NCBI GenBank assembly: GCA_023458755.1
Contig: JAEWYE010000050.1
Coordinates: 7,207 to 71,206, forward strand
DNA from: Bacillota bacterium
GTDB taxonomy: Bacteria > Bacillota > Clostridia > Oscillospirales > Acutalibacteraceae
Reading direction: 5' to 3'
Length of the DNA: 64,000 nt
Shown here piece after piece: positions 1 through 8,137 of this stretch (position 1 is the first letter of the stretch; every line of letters starts with the position of its first letter). The notes below the pieces were generated by a model. That model searched no databases. It was not told the DNA's origin and worked only from the letters and a program-made list of their open reading frames with translations. The position numbers and the translations under genes are program-made.

Positions 1-239
1 ATAAAAAACACAAACAGGTACCGCACCAGAATATTGCCCGACGCATTGGCGGCCAATTGAAGCAGATTGGCAATGCCATACACCAGCAAAAAGGAAACCA
101 GCGAAGAGATTCCCGCAAAGAACAGATAACGGGGAAGTCCGGCTGCATCTATCTGGGATTTATGCAAGATTCCGAAGGCAAGAAAGCAAAGCGAAGGAAG
201 CAGGACAGCGGCAATCAGCGAACCTAAGATAATCTCCAT
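1..239 (-). CDS. Membrane protein of unknown function, N-terminal part only
   Basis: The open frame starts with ATG at 239 and runs off the left edge, so only about 79 residues are visible. A good ribosome site (GGAGG, 7 bases before the ATG) supports the start. The visible part has two hydrophobic segments, roughly residues 3-20 and 35-60, separated by a short polar stretch containing HKSQID. I do not recognise a family; it is probably a small integral membrane protein. The gene faces away from the secreted-protein pair at 523-1646, so the 240-522 gap is a divergent upstream region. Confidence 0.55.
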   Translation of the reverse strand, partial: MEIILGSLIAAVLLPSLCFLAFGILHKSQIDAAGLPRYLFFAGISSLVSFLLVYGIANLLQLAANASGNILVRYLFVFF

Positions 240-404
240 TTGCTGGCCTCCATTCTATGATATCTTATGGTTACATATAAAAAAGCGCTCAGCAGCTTGC
301 GCCTCAGCGGAGCGAAAGGCGGCTCACAGATGAGCAATCGTTCATGCATGCCCAATATTGTTACTCTACTACATCTGGGTATATTTGTCAAATATCCAAT
401 TTAA

Positions 405-432
405 TTGAAAAATATCGGTACCTTTTTATAAA
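405..432 (+). promoter_or_regulatory. Candidate promoter for the secreted-protein pair
   Basis: TTGAAA (405-410) and TATAAA (427-432) are separated by 16 bases. This is the best sigma-A-like match in the 283-base gap 240-522. The rest of that gap shows nothing I can name. The spacing is one base short of ideal and the distance to the gene at 523 is about 90 bases. Confidence 0.4.
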
Positions 433-522
433 GTACCCCAAAAAATCAAACTGTATCTGCGTATAAAATAATATCAAAGATAAACAGCAAATGTCCACCG
501 CAACATACAGGGAGGCATAAGG

Positions 523-873
523 ATGAAAAAAATAACGGCGCTCATTCTTACAGCATTACTTGCTTTCTCGTTTTCAGCCTGCGGCAGTCAGCCGGATGCA
601 AAATCAGCAGACGGAACCGCTTCGGCGGCTACTCAGCAAGCAAAAGACGGTTCAACAGCAAACACGGCAACGGCGGCTCATTCAGCCGCATCCACTGCTT
701 CCGGTTCCAAATCGGCGGCGGTAAATCCCAATACAAAATTCACAAGCAAGCCCGCACCAAAACAGCAGCTCAACAGTGCAACCAATGATATCAAAAATAC
801 CATGTCGCAAATTGAAAGCACCCTGAACACTTTGGATACCGCCCCGGACGTAAACACCGACAACATTCAATAA
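523..873 (+). CDS. Small lipoprotein of unknown function
   Basis: The 116-residue product starts with a lipoprotein signal: charged MKK, a hydrophobic core and the lipobox FSAC with Cys20 as the lipidation site. The mature part is Ala/Ser/Thr/Gln-rich and low in complexity to about residue 75, followed by a more regular stretch (about 80-105) that could form one helix. A GGAGG-type ribosome site lies just before the ATG. The next gene starts 20 bases downstream and also encodes an exported protein, so the two are probably co-transcribed and act at the cell surface. No family is recognised. Confidence 0.7.
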   Translation: MKKITALILTALLAFSFSACGSQPDAKSADGTASAATQQAKDGSTANTATAAHSAASTASGSKSAAVNPNTKFTSKPAPKQQLNSATNDIKNTMSQIESTLNTLDTAPDVNTDNIQ

Positions 874-893
874 ATTAGAAAGAAGGCTATGTT

Positions 894-1646
894 ATGAAAA
901 AGTTTGCACGTAAAGTCTTAGCAGTCGTTATTATTGCCGCTATGGCAGTCCCGATGACAACCGTAATGGCAGCCGATAAGCGGAACGCAAATTCATCTGT
1001 ACAAAAATCGGTATCCCAGCTTGAGAAGTCTCAAAAAAAGACACAGGCACAGGCGCAGGCAGCAGAAAAAAAGGCTGCCGCCCAGCAAAAAGTGGCCGAT
1101 CTCAAACAGCAGCATGCTGCATTAAAAGCTGAAGTGAAAGCAAAGAAAGATACAATTAAGGCAAACAATACCCAACTTCAGACCATTCGCAAAGAAATCG
1201 TAACAAAGAAAAATTCCATCAATACGATTCTGAACGCATTGACTGAAAGCAATAAAGTGATTCCGTCCGATTTATTGGATGCCATTAAAACACAAGGCGC
1301 CGTTTTAAAGGCAGATTTGCAGGCTGTGAACAGCGGCAAAGGCACTTTGGCAAAAGCAGGCAGCGAAGTTGAAAATGAAGTGAAAGCGAATAATTCGGAC
1401 GCTGTATTAAAGGGTCTGGATAACGTTATCGCAAAACAAACAGCCAGAATCAATGCCCTGAAAAAACTCAGCAGCGACTTGGATATCATGTTGGAATTGG
1501 CACAAAAAGCACAAGCACAGGCAACCGATCCTGTTGTATCCGCTCCAGCGGACACAACATCTTCCGCGAGCAGCACTTCTTCCCCCGATACTTCTTCTGC
1601 AGCAAGCGTGGTATCTGAGGTAGAATCCGCATCTTCAATAAGCTAA
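894..1646 (+). CDS. Secreted coiled-coil protein of unknown function
   Basis: The product has 250 residues with a classical signal peptide (about 1-27, cleavage near VMAADK). Residues 35-120 are rich in Lys, Gln, Ala and Glu with heptad-like spacing, as expected for a coiled coil. A second helical region spans about 125-205, and the last 40 residues are a Ser/Thr/Ala/Val tail. There is no lipobox and no sortase motif. It follows the lipoprotein gene by 20 bases and is followed by a hairpin terminator, so the pair forms one transcription unit. Long-helix secreted proteins of this kind often touch the wall or a partner protein, but nothing here identifies the role. Confidence 0.7.
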   Translation: MKKFARKVLAVVIIAAMAVPMTTVMAADKRNANSSVQKSVSQLEKSQKKTQAQAQAAEKKAAAQQKVADLKQQHAALKAEVKAKKDTIKANNTQLQTIRKEIVTKKNSINTILNALTESNKVIPSDLLDAIKTQGAVLKADLQAVNSGKGTLAKAGSEVENEVKANNSDAVLKGLDNVIAKQTARINALKKLSSDLDIMLELAQKAQAQATDPVVSAPADTTSSASSTSSPDTSSAASVVSEVESASSIS

Positions 1647-1677
1647 GGACAGCAAACAACAATAAATAGCATGTAAA

Positions 1678-1722
1678 AAGGCGGTATCCCATAACGATAA
1701 GAGTTACGGGATACTGCCTTTG
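1678..1722. terminator. Bidirectional hairpin terminator between convergent units
   Basis: GGCGGTATCCCATAAC (1680-1695) pairs with GTTACGGGATACTGCC with one mismatch and one G-T pair. A-rich sequence lies on the left and T-rich on the right, so it can end both the secreted-protein pair and the minus-strand ars/hgc operon. Confidence 0.75.
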
Positions 1723-1776
1723 TTTGTATATATGCGGTATTTTTAGCATTTTCAGTTTTTCTGTAAATTCTGTGAA

Positions 1777-2277
1777 TCAGTTCAGTCCGACAACACTGCT
1801 CCTTTTTTCCATCAAAACCGTGCTGCGCCATTTTCCGCTGCTGTCTTTTCCGATTCTTTCGCGGTATCCTACCTTACGGAAACCGCATTTTTCATGCAGT
1901 TTGATACTGGCCTCATTATCCTCCATAATACCCGACTGTAGCGTCCAATAGCCCGCCTTTTCGGATTCCTCAATGAGCGTGTTGAGCAGCTTCTGTCCGA
2001 TTCCCTTTTTCCTGGCATCTTCGGCTATGTAAATACTTAATTCTGCAATACCGGCGTAAACGCAGCGGCTGCTGACTTTTGAAAGAGCAACCCAGCCGAC
2101 AATTTTAGTATCCAAGACTGCAACATATCTGCATTCCTCGATATGCGCGGCATCCCAGTCCCCAAAAGCAGGTATTTCGGTTTGAAACGTAGCTTTACCC
2201 GTTGCGATTCCTTCCCGATATATTTCAGCCACCACGGGCCAGTCATTTTCAGTCATTGCGCGAATGAGCACATCCAT
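1777..2277 (-). CDS. arsN: GNAT acetyltransferase of the phosphinothricin/ArsN type
   Basis: The product is a 166-residue GNAT-fold N-acetyltransferase. The acetyl-CoA loop is visible as RKKGIG near residue 90, followed by the NEASIKLHEKCGF segment typical of the phosphinothricin acetyltransferase branch. The ATG at 2277 is preferred because AAAGGAAT lies before it; a longer frame to 2307 lacks a better site. It is the last gene of the arsenic operon. In other bacteria a GNAT of this branch inside ars operons is ArsN, which acetylates the amino group of the organoarsenical arsinothricin. That function is inferred from family plus position; a generic amino-acid or antibiotic acetyltransferase is the alternative. 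Confidence 0.7.
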   Translation of the reverse strand: MDVLIRAMTENDWPVVAEIYREGIATGKATFQTEIPAFGDWDAAHIEECRYVAVLDTKIVGWVALSKVSSRCVYAGIAELSIYIAEDARKKGIGQKLLNTLIEESEKAGYWTLQSGIMEDNEASIKLHEKCGFRKVGYRERIGKDSSGKWRSTVLMEKRSSVVGLN

Positions 2278-2308
2278 ACTTTCCCATTCCTTTATGTATA
2301 AAATCAAA

Positions 2309-2752
2309 TTATTCCGACTCTTTCAGCATTTCGCCGACAATGGTTACGGCAGATGCAATCATCTTTGGACAGACCGTTGTAAACAGATTCTGCTCGTCAA
2401 TTTTCTTCTTTTCACTCGGTATGCTGAGATCATATCCCAAAAGTTCTCGGCAAACAACCGTATTGTTCTCCTGCTTAAACCTTTGCATGAACTCCGCTGC
2501 CTTACTGTATGCAAGAGTCTTTGCTTCCGTGTCGGTGGATAAAAAATGTCCCCATTTGAGTCCAAGCACCATAAGCGCTCCGGTGACCGCGCCGCAAACC
2601 TCGCCGCTTCGCATTCCGCCGCCAAAGCAGGTTGATAGTTTTAACGCTGTCTCCTTATCTGAACCAAGTTCTTCCGAGAAAGTGGAAAGGACCGCCTGCG
2701 CACAATTAAAGCCATTTTGAAAGGTATCCTTTGCAATATCCGCCTTTTCCAT
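2309..2752 (-). CDS. C_GCAxxG_C_C family protein
   Basis: This 147-residue soluble protein shows the Cys pattern that names the family: Cys17, Cys42 followed by FGGGM, Cys53 in a CGAVTG motif, then Cys101 and Cys128. The family is often proposed to be redox- or metal-linked, but no reaction is established. It sits between arsC and the GNAT gene, on the same strand and with short gaps, so it is probably co-transcribed with the ars genes. Conserved thiols could bind arsenite or mercury or take part in thiol exchange; that is inference. The start is supported by AAGGGATG upstream. Confidence 0.75.
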   Translation of the reverse strand: MEKADIAKDTFQNGFNCAQAVLSTFSEELGSDKETALKLSTCFGGGMRSGEVCGAVTGALMVLGLKWGHFLSTDTEAKTLAYSKAAEFMQRFKQENNTVVCRELLGYDLSIPSEKKKIDEQNLFTTVCPKMIASAVTIVGEMLKESE

Positions 2753-2834
2753 GGAATCATCCCTTTTCTATATTTCCGTTTATTATACAATATTTTATTA
2801 TCAAAACACAATCAAAAATTACTTCTCTTGCTTA

Positions 2835-3242
2835 TTATTGGGTACCGCCGCAGGCAGCTGTCAACGCGGATAACTTTTCTTTTATGGTTTCAGCCGTTTG
2901 GATAAATGCTTCATCCGGCATTCCGGTCGGGTCTTCCAGTCCCCAATCCTCACGGTGCTTACAGGGAAGATACGGGCATTGAACGCCGCACCCCATGGTA
3001 ATTACGATATCAACCGGAGGAATGTCAGATAAAAGCTTCGGCCATTGGGTTTGGGTCATATCGTAGCCATATAGTTTTTTTATGATTCTCACCGCATCCG
3101 GATTAATCTGGCTTTTCAGTTCGGTGCCTGCGGAATACGCTTCCCATACATCGGAAGCGATTAATTTGCAGATTGCTTCTGCCATTTGTGAACGGCAGGA
3201 ATTATGTGTACAGACAAACGCAATTTTTAATTTTCTGTCCAT
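2835..3242 (-). CDS. arsC: Arsenate reductase, low-molecular-weight phosphatase type
   Basis: This 135-residue protein reduces arsenate to arsenite, which the Acr3 pump then exports. The CX5R phosphate-type loop lies at residues 11-17 (CTHNSCR), with Cys11 as the expected nucleophile. Further Cys residues at 85, 89 and 94 precede the acid loop EDPTG near 103-107, as in the disulfide-cascade arsenate reductases. The spacing of the resolving cysteines is not identical to the Staphylococcus enzyme, so the reductant (thioredoxin or another thiol system) is uncertain. AGAGGG lies before the ATG. It follows acr3 by 20 bases in the same operon. Confidence 0.9.
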   Translation of the reverse strand: MDRKLKIAFVCTHNSCRSQMAEAICKLIASDVWEAYSAGTELKSQINPDAVRIIKKLYGYDMTQTQWPKLLSDIPPVDIVITMGCGVQCPYLPCKHREDWGLEDPTGMPDEAFIQTAETIKEKLSALTAACGGTQ

Positions 3243-3262
3243 GTAACCCTCTCTTCTTACTG

Positions 3263-4318
3263 CTAACCGCTAACTTTAAAAAATTTGCTCTTGAAATAAA
3301 GTGCAAGACGAACTAAGGAAATCATAACCGGTACTTCAATCAACGGCCCGATAACGGCAGCAAATGCCTGACCGGAGCTGATTCCAAAAATTGCGACCGA
3401 TACCGCGATAGCAAGCTCAAAATTATTGCTTGCAGCCGTAAAGGACAGGGTTGAGGCGTGGCGATATTCGAATCCCATTTGACGGGAAAGGAAAAAGCTG
3501 AGAAGAAACATGATGACAAAATAAAGAAGAAGCGGAATTGCGATACGAACTACATCCAAAGGCAATTGCACAATATAGCGGCCTTTGAGCATAAACATGA
3601 TGATAATGGTATAAAGAAGGGAAATCAGCGCAAGGGGCGATATTTTGGGAATAAAGGTCTTATTCAGCCACTCTTTACCTTTGAAATGAATCACCACAAA
3701 ACGCGTTATAATTCCCGCGGCAAACGGGATACCCAAATAAATAAGAACACTGCGCGCAACATCCAGCATAGAAACGTTCACCGTGCTGCCACCCCAGGAA
3801 AGATGGAACACCTTCGGCAAAACCGTGATAAACAGCCAAATGTACAGCGAATAAAATAAAATTTGAAAAACAGCGTTCAGCGCAACCAAAGCGGCGCAGA
3901 ATTCATTGTCGCCTTTCGCCAGCGTATTCCAGATAATCACCATAGCGATACAGGGGGCAATGCCGATAATAACCGTTCCGATGGCGTATTCCGGTTTATC
4001 CGGCAAGCACACGGCCGCAAGTAAAAACATCAGCAGCGGTCCGATAATCCAGTTCTGCAAAACAGCCAGACCGAATACCTTTTTGTTGCTTGTCACGTTG
4101 CGGATTTCCTCGTATTTTACTTTGATCAGCGGCGGATACATCATCAGGATTAATCCGACCGCAATCGGCCAGGAAATCGTTCCGGTACTTAAATTGCTGA
4201 TTGAATTTGCCGCAGACGGGAAAAAGTTGCCGAGCGCTACGCCCAGCGCCATTGCAATAAAAATCCACAGCGTTAAAAAACGGTCTAAGAGAGAGAGTCT
4301 TCCACCTGCTTTTTCCAT
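3263..4318 (-). CDS. acr3: Arsenite efflux permease, Acr3 family
   Basis: The product has 351 residues and about ten membrane-spanning segments. It exports arsenite across the cytoplasmic membrane. Two family hallmarks are visible: the GIAPCIAMVIIWN segment with the conserved Cys (Cys123), and the AASNNFELAIAVSVAIFG segment near residues 295-312. This is the Acr3 (SbtA/BASS-fold) type, not ArsB. It lies directly downstream of arsA and arsD, so it may work alone or coupled to the ArsA ATPase. The GAGGTGG ribosome site supports the start at 4318. Confidence 0.95.
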   Translation of the reverse strand: MEKAGGRLSLLDRFLTLWIFIAMALGVALGNFFPSAANSISNLSTGTISWPIAVGLILMMYPPLIKVKYEEIRNVTSNKKVFGLAVLQNWIIGPLLMFLLAAVCLPDKPEYAIGTVIIGIAPCIAMVIIWNTLAKGDNEFCAALVALNAVFQILFYSLYIWLFITVLPKVFHLSWGGSTVNVSMLDVARSVLIYLGIPFAAGIITRFVVIHFKGKEWLNKTFIPKISPLALISLLYTIIIMFMLKGRYIVQLPLDVVRIAIPLLLYFVIMFLLSFFLSRQMGFEYRHASTLSFTAASNNFELAIAVSVAIFGISSGQAFAAVIGPLIEVPVMISLVRLALYFKSKFFKVSG

Positions 4319-4367
4319 ATAGAAACCACCTCAATATTTATATTTTGCTGTTCACGACAAGTATTTA

Positions 4368-6122
4368 CTATTTGAGAAGTTCCAGCAGATTCTTCCCTTT
4401 CACTTCAAAAGGCATCCACGGTATGACCGCATAATTGCCGTCTGAAATTTGATTCACTTTTTGAATCCACTGGGATTCGTTCGCGGCCTTCGCTTTTAAG
4501 AACGTACTGGAGGTGTCCGTTAATGAATAACTGGAATTGATTACCCACCATCTTACCGAAAGCCCTGCCCGCTTTAAATCTTCAGCGAGGCGTTTTGCTT
4601 CATAAAACGGGGTTGTTTCAGCAAGCGTGACAATCACGACTTCGGTATAATCCGGATCTTTCAGCCTAGGCAGCAGATTTCGAGCCGCCTTAGGAACATC
4701 TCCGCCGGACTGTTCAATTTGCCGGTTATAATCCTGTGTGGATTCAAGCAAAAGAATGGTATGCCCTGTTGGAGCGGTGTCAATAATGACCGTTTCATCC
4801 TCGCTTTTTGCCACAATTTCGGCAAACGCGCGGAACACGGCAATTTCCTGTGTGCATGGGGAGCGCAGATCTTCCTTCACATATTCCAGATCATTTTCCG
4901 ACATGGTTTGACGTGCTTTATTCAGCACCTCATCCTGATATTTTTTTAATTCGGCCTGTTCGTCGATATGGCTGATTGAAATAGAAGAATTCTGATCCAT
5001 GACAAAGTTTAAATGGTCGGCCGGGTCCGTTGTTGCCAGCCGAACCTTCGATCCCTTTTGGCTTAGACCGAGGGCTATGGCAGCGGCCACGGTCGTTTTT
5101 CCAACTCCGCCTTTTCCCATGGTAAACACAACTTTTTTGCCGGTTTGATAAATCTCATCCACCAAATTAGCTAGACGGAATCCGCTGATTTCATCTACGG
5201 CTGCTGTGGTATTAATTTGCCCGGAATGGGACAGCATGTGACGAACATTTTCAATGCCGGTAATATTATAAGTTCTGAGCGGTACCATCGTAATTGGAAA
5301 CTTGAAAAGGCTTTGCGGAATGCTCTTAAGCGCGGCCTGCTGCTTTTCAAACAAGGCAGTTTCCAGCTTATCACTTGATTCACATGCTTCCATCAATCCG
5401 TTTATGACAAGCATTTGCCGGTTAATCTGCAATGCGCCCAGTTCACTGGAAGCCCGTTCCGCTTCTAATATCGGAGATTTTTCCGGTCTGGTAACAAGTA
5501 TGAGTGTTGTCAGGCTGGCATCGGCTAAAGTATGGACCGCCTTTTTATAAACGGACTTCTTGCTTTCGAGCCCTGAAAGCTGCCCGAGACAGGACGCACC
5601 GTGTGTGCTTTCACTGATGAAGCCGCTCCACGCGGAAGGAAGCTGGAGCATGCGCAGTGTATGACCGGTAGGTGCCGTATCAAAAATAATGTGGTCAAAG
5701 GATTTTGCCTTTTCTTCATCGGTTAAAAAAGAAGAGAATTCATTAAATGCCGCAATCTCTACAGTGCAGGAGCCGGAAAGCTGTTCTTCCATGTTTTGAA
5801 TGACAGAATCGGGCAATGTTCCGCGGTACGGCCCTATTACGGATTCCCGATATTCGGCCGCAGCGGCAAGCGGGTCAAGGTTCGCTACCACAAGCCCGGG
5901 AACCTCTCGGATTTCATGTCCCTTGTTATCCAGCTCCATGCCGAATACATCCTGAAGATTGGATGCCGGATCGGTACTGACAAGAAGCACCTTTTTGCCG
6001 GAATCCGCAAGATTGACCGCAGTTGCACAGGCTACGGATGTTTTTCCTACACCGCCCTTGCCGGTAAAGAACAGGTATTTTGTCATTGCGGCCTTTGTGG
6101 GAGAATATAATTCCATTATCAT
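4368..6122 (-). CDS. arsA: Arsenite-transporting ATPase ArsA, two-domain form
   Basis: This 584-residue soluble ATPase has two homologous halves. P-loops (GKGGVGKT) lie at residues 21-28 and 336-343, and the DTAPTGHT signature occurs at 148-155 and 448-455. Cys119, Cys178 and Cys423 fall where the three arsenite-binding cysteines of the E. coli enzyme lie. It energises arsenite export together with the membrane pump. ArsD, its metallochaperone, is encoded 12 bases upstream, and acr3 follows 49 bases downstream. The ATG at 6122 has GAGG eight bases upstream. All catalytic residues appear intact. Confidence 0.95.
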   Translation of the reverse strand: MIMELYSPTKAAMTKYLFFTGKGGVGKTSVACATAVNLADSGKKVLLVSTDPASNLQDVFGMELDNKGHEIREVPGLVVANLDPLAAAAEYRESVIGPYRGTLPDSVIQNMEEQLSGSCTVEIAAFNEFSSFLTDEEKAKSFDHIIFDTAPTGHTLRMLQLPSAWSGFISESTHGASCLGQLSGLESKKSVYKKAVHTLADASLTTLILVTRPEKSPILEAERASSELGALQINRQMLVINGLMEACESSDKLETALFEKQQAALKSIPQSLFKFPITMVPLRTYNITGIENVRHMLSHSGQINTTAAVDEISGFRLANLVDEIYQTGKKVVFTMGKGGVGKTTVAAAIALGLSQKGSKVRLATTDPADHLNFVMDQNSSISISHIDEQAELKKYQDEVLNKARQTMSENDLEYVKEDLRSPCTQEIAVFRAFAEIVAKSEDETVIIDTAPTGHTILLLESTQDYNRQIEQSGGDVPKAARNLLPRLKDPDYTEVVIVTLAETTPFYEAKRLAEDLKRAGLSVRWWVINSSYSLTDTSSTFLKAKAANESQWIQKVNQISDGNYAVIPWMPFEVKGKNLLELLK

Positions 6123-6134
6123 TCACTTTTCCTC

Positions 6135-6524
6135 TTAACAGCAGCCTTTCGAACCGCAGTTGCATTTTTTTACTACCTTAACTTTTACGGAATGTGTTTC
6201 GATATCCCCTACCGGAACACCGAGCCAATTCGAAAATTCTTGATTCGTCGGGTAGCTGCCCGTTTTCACAATTTTACCGTCCGCTAACGTAATCGGCAAA
6301 ACATTGACACCGCTTTTGTTCAGTTCGTCATTTATAACCGGATTGGCGACAAATGCATGCGGATCCGAAGAAAGGTTATGCCTTTCTACTTCAATTCCAA
6401 TTTTCTTCAGATTTTCAATCACCGCGGCAACCCGGATGAGTTCCGGATTCACGGAAGGGCCGCAAACTCCTGTGGAACAGCACATGGCCGGATCAAAAAT
6501 TACAATTTTTTCGAAATTACTCAT
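6135..6524 (-). CDS. arsD: ArsD arsenite metallochaperone/regulator
   Basis: The product has 129 residues. The N-terminal MCCSTGVCG segment holds the Cys-Cys-X4-Cys arsenite site that hands the metalloid to ArsA. The C terminus ends in a Cys-rich tail (KKCNCGSKGCC), a second thiol cluster found in many ArsD proteins. A TTG at 6533 is possible, but the ATG at 6524 is nine bases after AAGGGG and is the better start. Just upstream is a perfect ATATAGA/TCTATAT inverted repeat like the one before arsR, so arsD probably opens a second ArsR-controlled unit (arsD-arsA-acr3-arsC). Confidence 0.9.
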   Translation of the reverse strand: MSNFEKIVIFDPAMCCSTGVCGPSVNPELIRVAAVIENLKKIGIEVERHNLSSDPHAFVANPVINDELNKSGVNVLPITLADGKIVKTGSYPTNQEFSNWLGVPVGDIETHSVKVKVVKKCNCGSKGCC

Positions 6525-6556
6525 TACAGACAACCCCTTATCAATATTTTTCTATT

Positions 6557-6576
6557 ATATAGAATTTTATCTATAT
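6557..6576 (-). promoter_or_regulatory. Second ArsR-type operator, before arsD
   Basis: ATATAGA (6557-6563) and TCTATAT (6570-6576) form a perfect inverted repeat with a 6-base centre. The same half-sites flank the arsR operator at 8482-8520. It lies 33 bases before the arsD start, in AT-rich sequence where a promoter is expected. I infer that ArsR binds here and that arsD-arsA-acr3-arsC can be transcribed independently of hgcAB. Confidence 0.6.
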
Positions 6577-6610
6577 GTATCCTATGCAAACGGGAAAAAA
6601 ATGTTCGCAA

Positions 6611-6904
6611 TCAGCAGCAATCTGAACCACCGGAACAATCGCAGGAAGGTTCGGTTCCGGTCAGAAACCCATGGATAATTGCCGCTGCACAGCCGACGCC
6701 CGGCGTTACGGTAACAGCGGAAAACGCACAGTTTTTCGCGCAAGCACCGCATTCCATACAGTCGTTTTTGTTTTGAATAACCGCTTTTTTATCGACAATT
6801 TCAAATACATTGTGTGGGCACACCTGAGCGCACATTCCGCAGCCTGTGCATTTATCCGCATCCAACTTAAGTGTTACGACATCTTTTAAATAATGCAGTT
6901 TCAT
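6611..6904 (-). CDS. hgcB: HgcB, ferredoxin partner of mercury methylation
   Basis: This 97-residue ferredoxin-like protein has two [4Fe-4S] Cys motifs: Cys19/22/25/29 and Cys49/52/55/59. The second lies in CMECGACAKNC, the HgcB signature. Two further family traits are present: an isolated Cys72 in GVGCA and a vicinal Cys pair at the very C terminus (96-97), with extra Cys88 and Cys90. In known mercury methylators HgcB reduces the corrinoid of HgcA and may pass Hg(II) along these thiols. The gene follows hgcA by 99 bases and precedes arsD. The Cys pattern plus the hgcA neighbour separates it from an ordinary ferredoxin. Confidence 0.93.
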   Translation of the reverse strand: MKLHYLKDVVTLKLDADKCTGCGMCAQVCPHNVFEIVDKKAVIQNKNDCMECGACAKNCAFSAVTVTPGVGCAAAIIHGFLTGTEPSCDCSGGSDCC

Positions 6905-7003
6905 AGTAAGCTTCCTTTCTTCGCAGACACAAAATTCTCATGAATAGCAAAGTGGCGATCATTGACCGCAAAGCGAGGTCGAATTTTATTCAACCTTTCA
7001 CCT

Positions 7004-8137
7004 CTATTGAAGCATCTTTATTATGCTGTCCGCTAACAGCAGAACAATACCTAGAACAGATGCCAGTATCATAACAGGAATCGCAATGCGCATTTCTTTA
7101 TTTACGCCGGTAGGCGAAGTAAAGGTAGAACTTCCGGTAAAATTCATGGCCATATAAGCGGATACGGATGGAAGCAAAAGAAAGAAGGAGATTGTTTTCA
7201 GTAATCCAATCGCGCCGAATCCGCCGAACAGAAAGATTACCGCAATCGCCCATATAACACCCAGAAGTGCGCCTTTAAATGCAAACGCCCTGCCGGGAAT
7301 CCAAGGAAGAAGAATGGGCGTGAAAACACATCCGGCTGCAATGGCTCCGAAAAATCCCGCAAACTCCATAAAACCGAATTTTCCGATTCCGACCGCATTG
7401 AGCAAAAACAGAACACCGAGAAAAAGAAAAAACGGTTTGAAAGACTGTACAAGATCAACCGGTGTCAGAACGATTCGGTCAGCTATCGTGAATTTAACCT
7501 CACGCATTTGCGGCGTCGCCTTCATTTCGGCGGCGAGAAACGCCTTAATATCACAGGCGCGTACCGGCCCGTAAACCACATGGAATCCGCTTTCCTTTGC
7601 AATTTCATGAGCAGCCACTCCGGTAGCGCCAAGCTGCGGAAGAATCAGTGTGCGGTGCGTTACCACTTTCGAAAGCGATACCGCATCTATCCGTTTTAAA
7701 AGTTCCTTCGTACCGAAGGTTCCCTTCCCTGCCGCACACCAAACGTTCACGCCTTTCGTATCCAAAATCAAAAGCCATACATGCAAGCCCGCAAGTTCTT
7801 TGCGCAGGCTGTCAAAAGTCAGTTTGTAATTGGCAGATACAAGTACCGGAGAATTTCCATTTGGACTGCCCACCGCATACAAACCGGGTTCTACCCGGTA
7901 GCTCATTCGTCCAATGCCCCACCGAACCTTCCACGCGCCAAAATAATCGCGCGGTTTTAATGCGGTTGCGATTTTTGGAACAATACCTGCACCCGACTGA
8001 ACCGTTCCGGTGATATACGGAGCATTCAGATTGACTGAACTCTTTGTACCGCAGCAGCAGCCGGATGAGCACGCCGCTGGTGATTCCGCCGTTGAGGGAA
8101 ACCCAGCCAAAAAATCTTGATATTTATCAGGCTCCAT
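7004..8137 (-). CDS. hgcA: HgcA, corrinoid methyl-transferring mercury methylation protein
   Basis: This 377-residue membrane protein has a cytoplasmic corrinoid-binding domain (about 40-220) followed by about five membrane helices (about 233-370). The diagnostic cap-helix motif NVWCAAGK lies at 131-138, with Cys134 as the expected lower-axial cobalt ligand; the NFTGSSTFTSPTGV segment near 332-345 is also typical. With HgcB it transfers a methyl group to Hg(II) to give methylmercury. The ATG at 8137 overlaps the arsR stop by 11 bases and has GGGAG upstream, so translation is coupled to arsR. An N-terminal Cys cluster (Cys23, 27, 28, 29) is an unusual extra that could bind metal. No inactivating change is visible. 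Confidence 0.95.
   Translation of the reverse strand: MEPDKYQDFLAGFPSTAESPAACSSGCCCGTKSSVNLNAPYITGTVQSGAGIVPKIATALKPRDYFGAWKVRWGIGRMSYRVEPGLYAVGSPNGNSPVLVSANYKLTFDSLRKELAGLHVWLLILDTKGVNVWCAAGKGTFGTKELLKRIDAVSLSKVVTHRTLILPQLGATGVAAHEIAKESGFHVVYGPVRACDIKAFLAAEMKATPQMREVKFTIADRIVLTPVDLVQSFKPFFLFLGVLFLLNAVGIGKFGFMEFAGFFGAIAAGCVFTPILLPWIPGRAFAFKGALLGVIWAIAVIFLFGGFGAIGLLKTISFFLLLPSVSAYMAMNFTGSSTFTSPTGVNKEMRIAIPVMILASVLGIVLLLADSIIKMLQ

Noticed and set aside
6611..6904. Reading the small ferredoxin as an ordinary 2[4Fe-4S] ferredoxin
   Set aside because: The CMECGACAKNC motif, extra Cys72, terminal Cys pair and the adjacent hgcA fit HgcB specifically.
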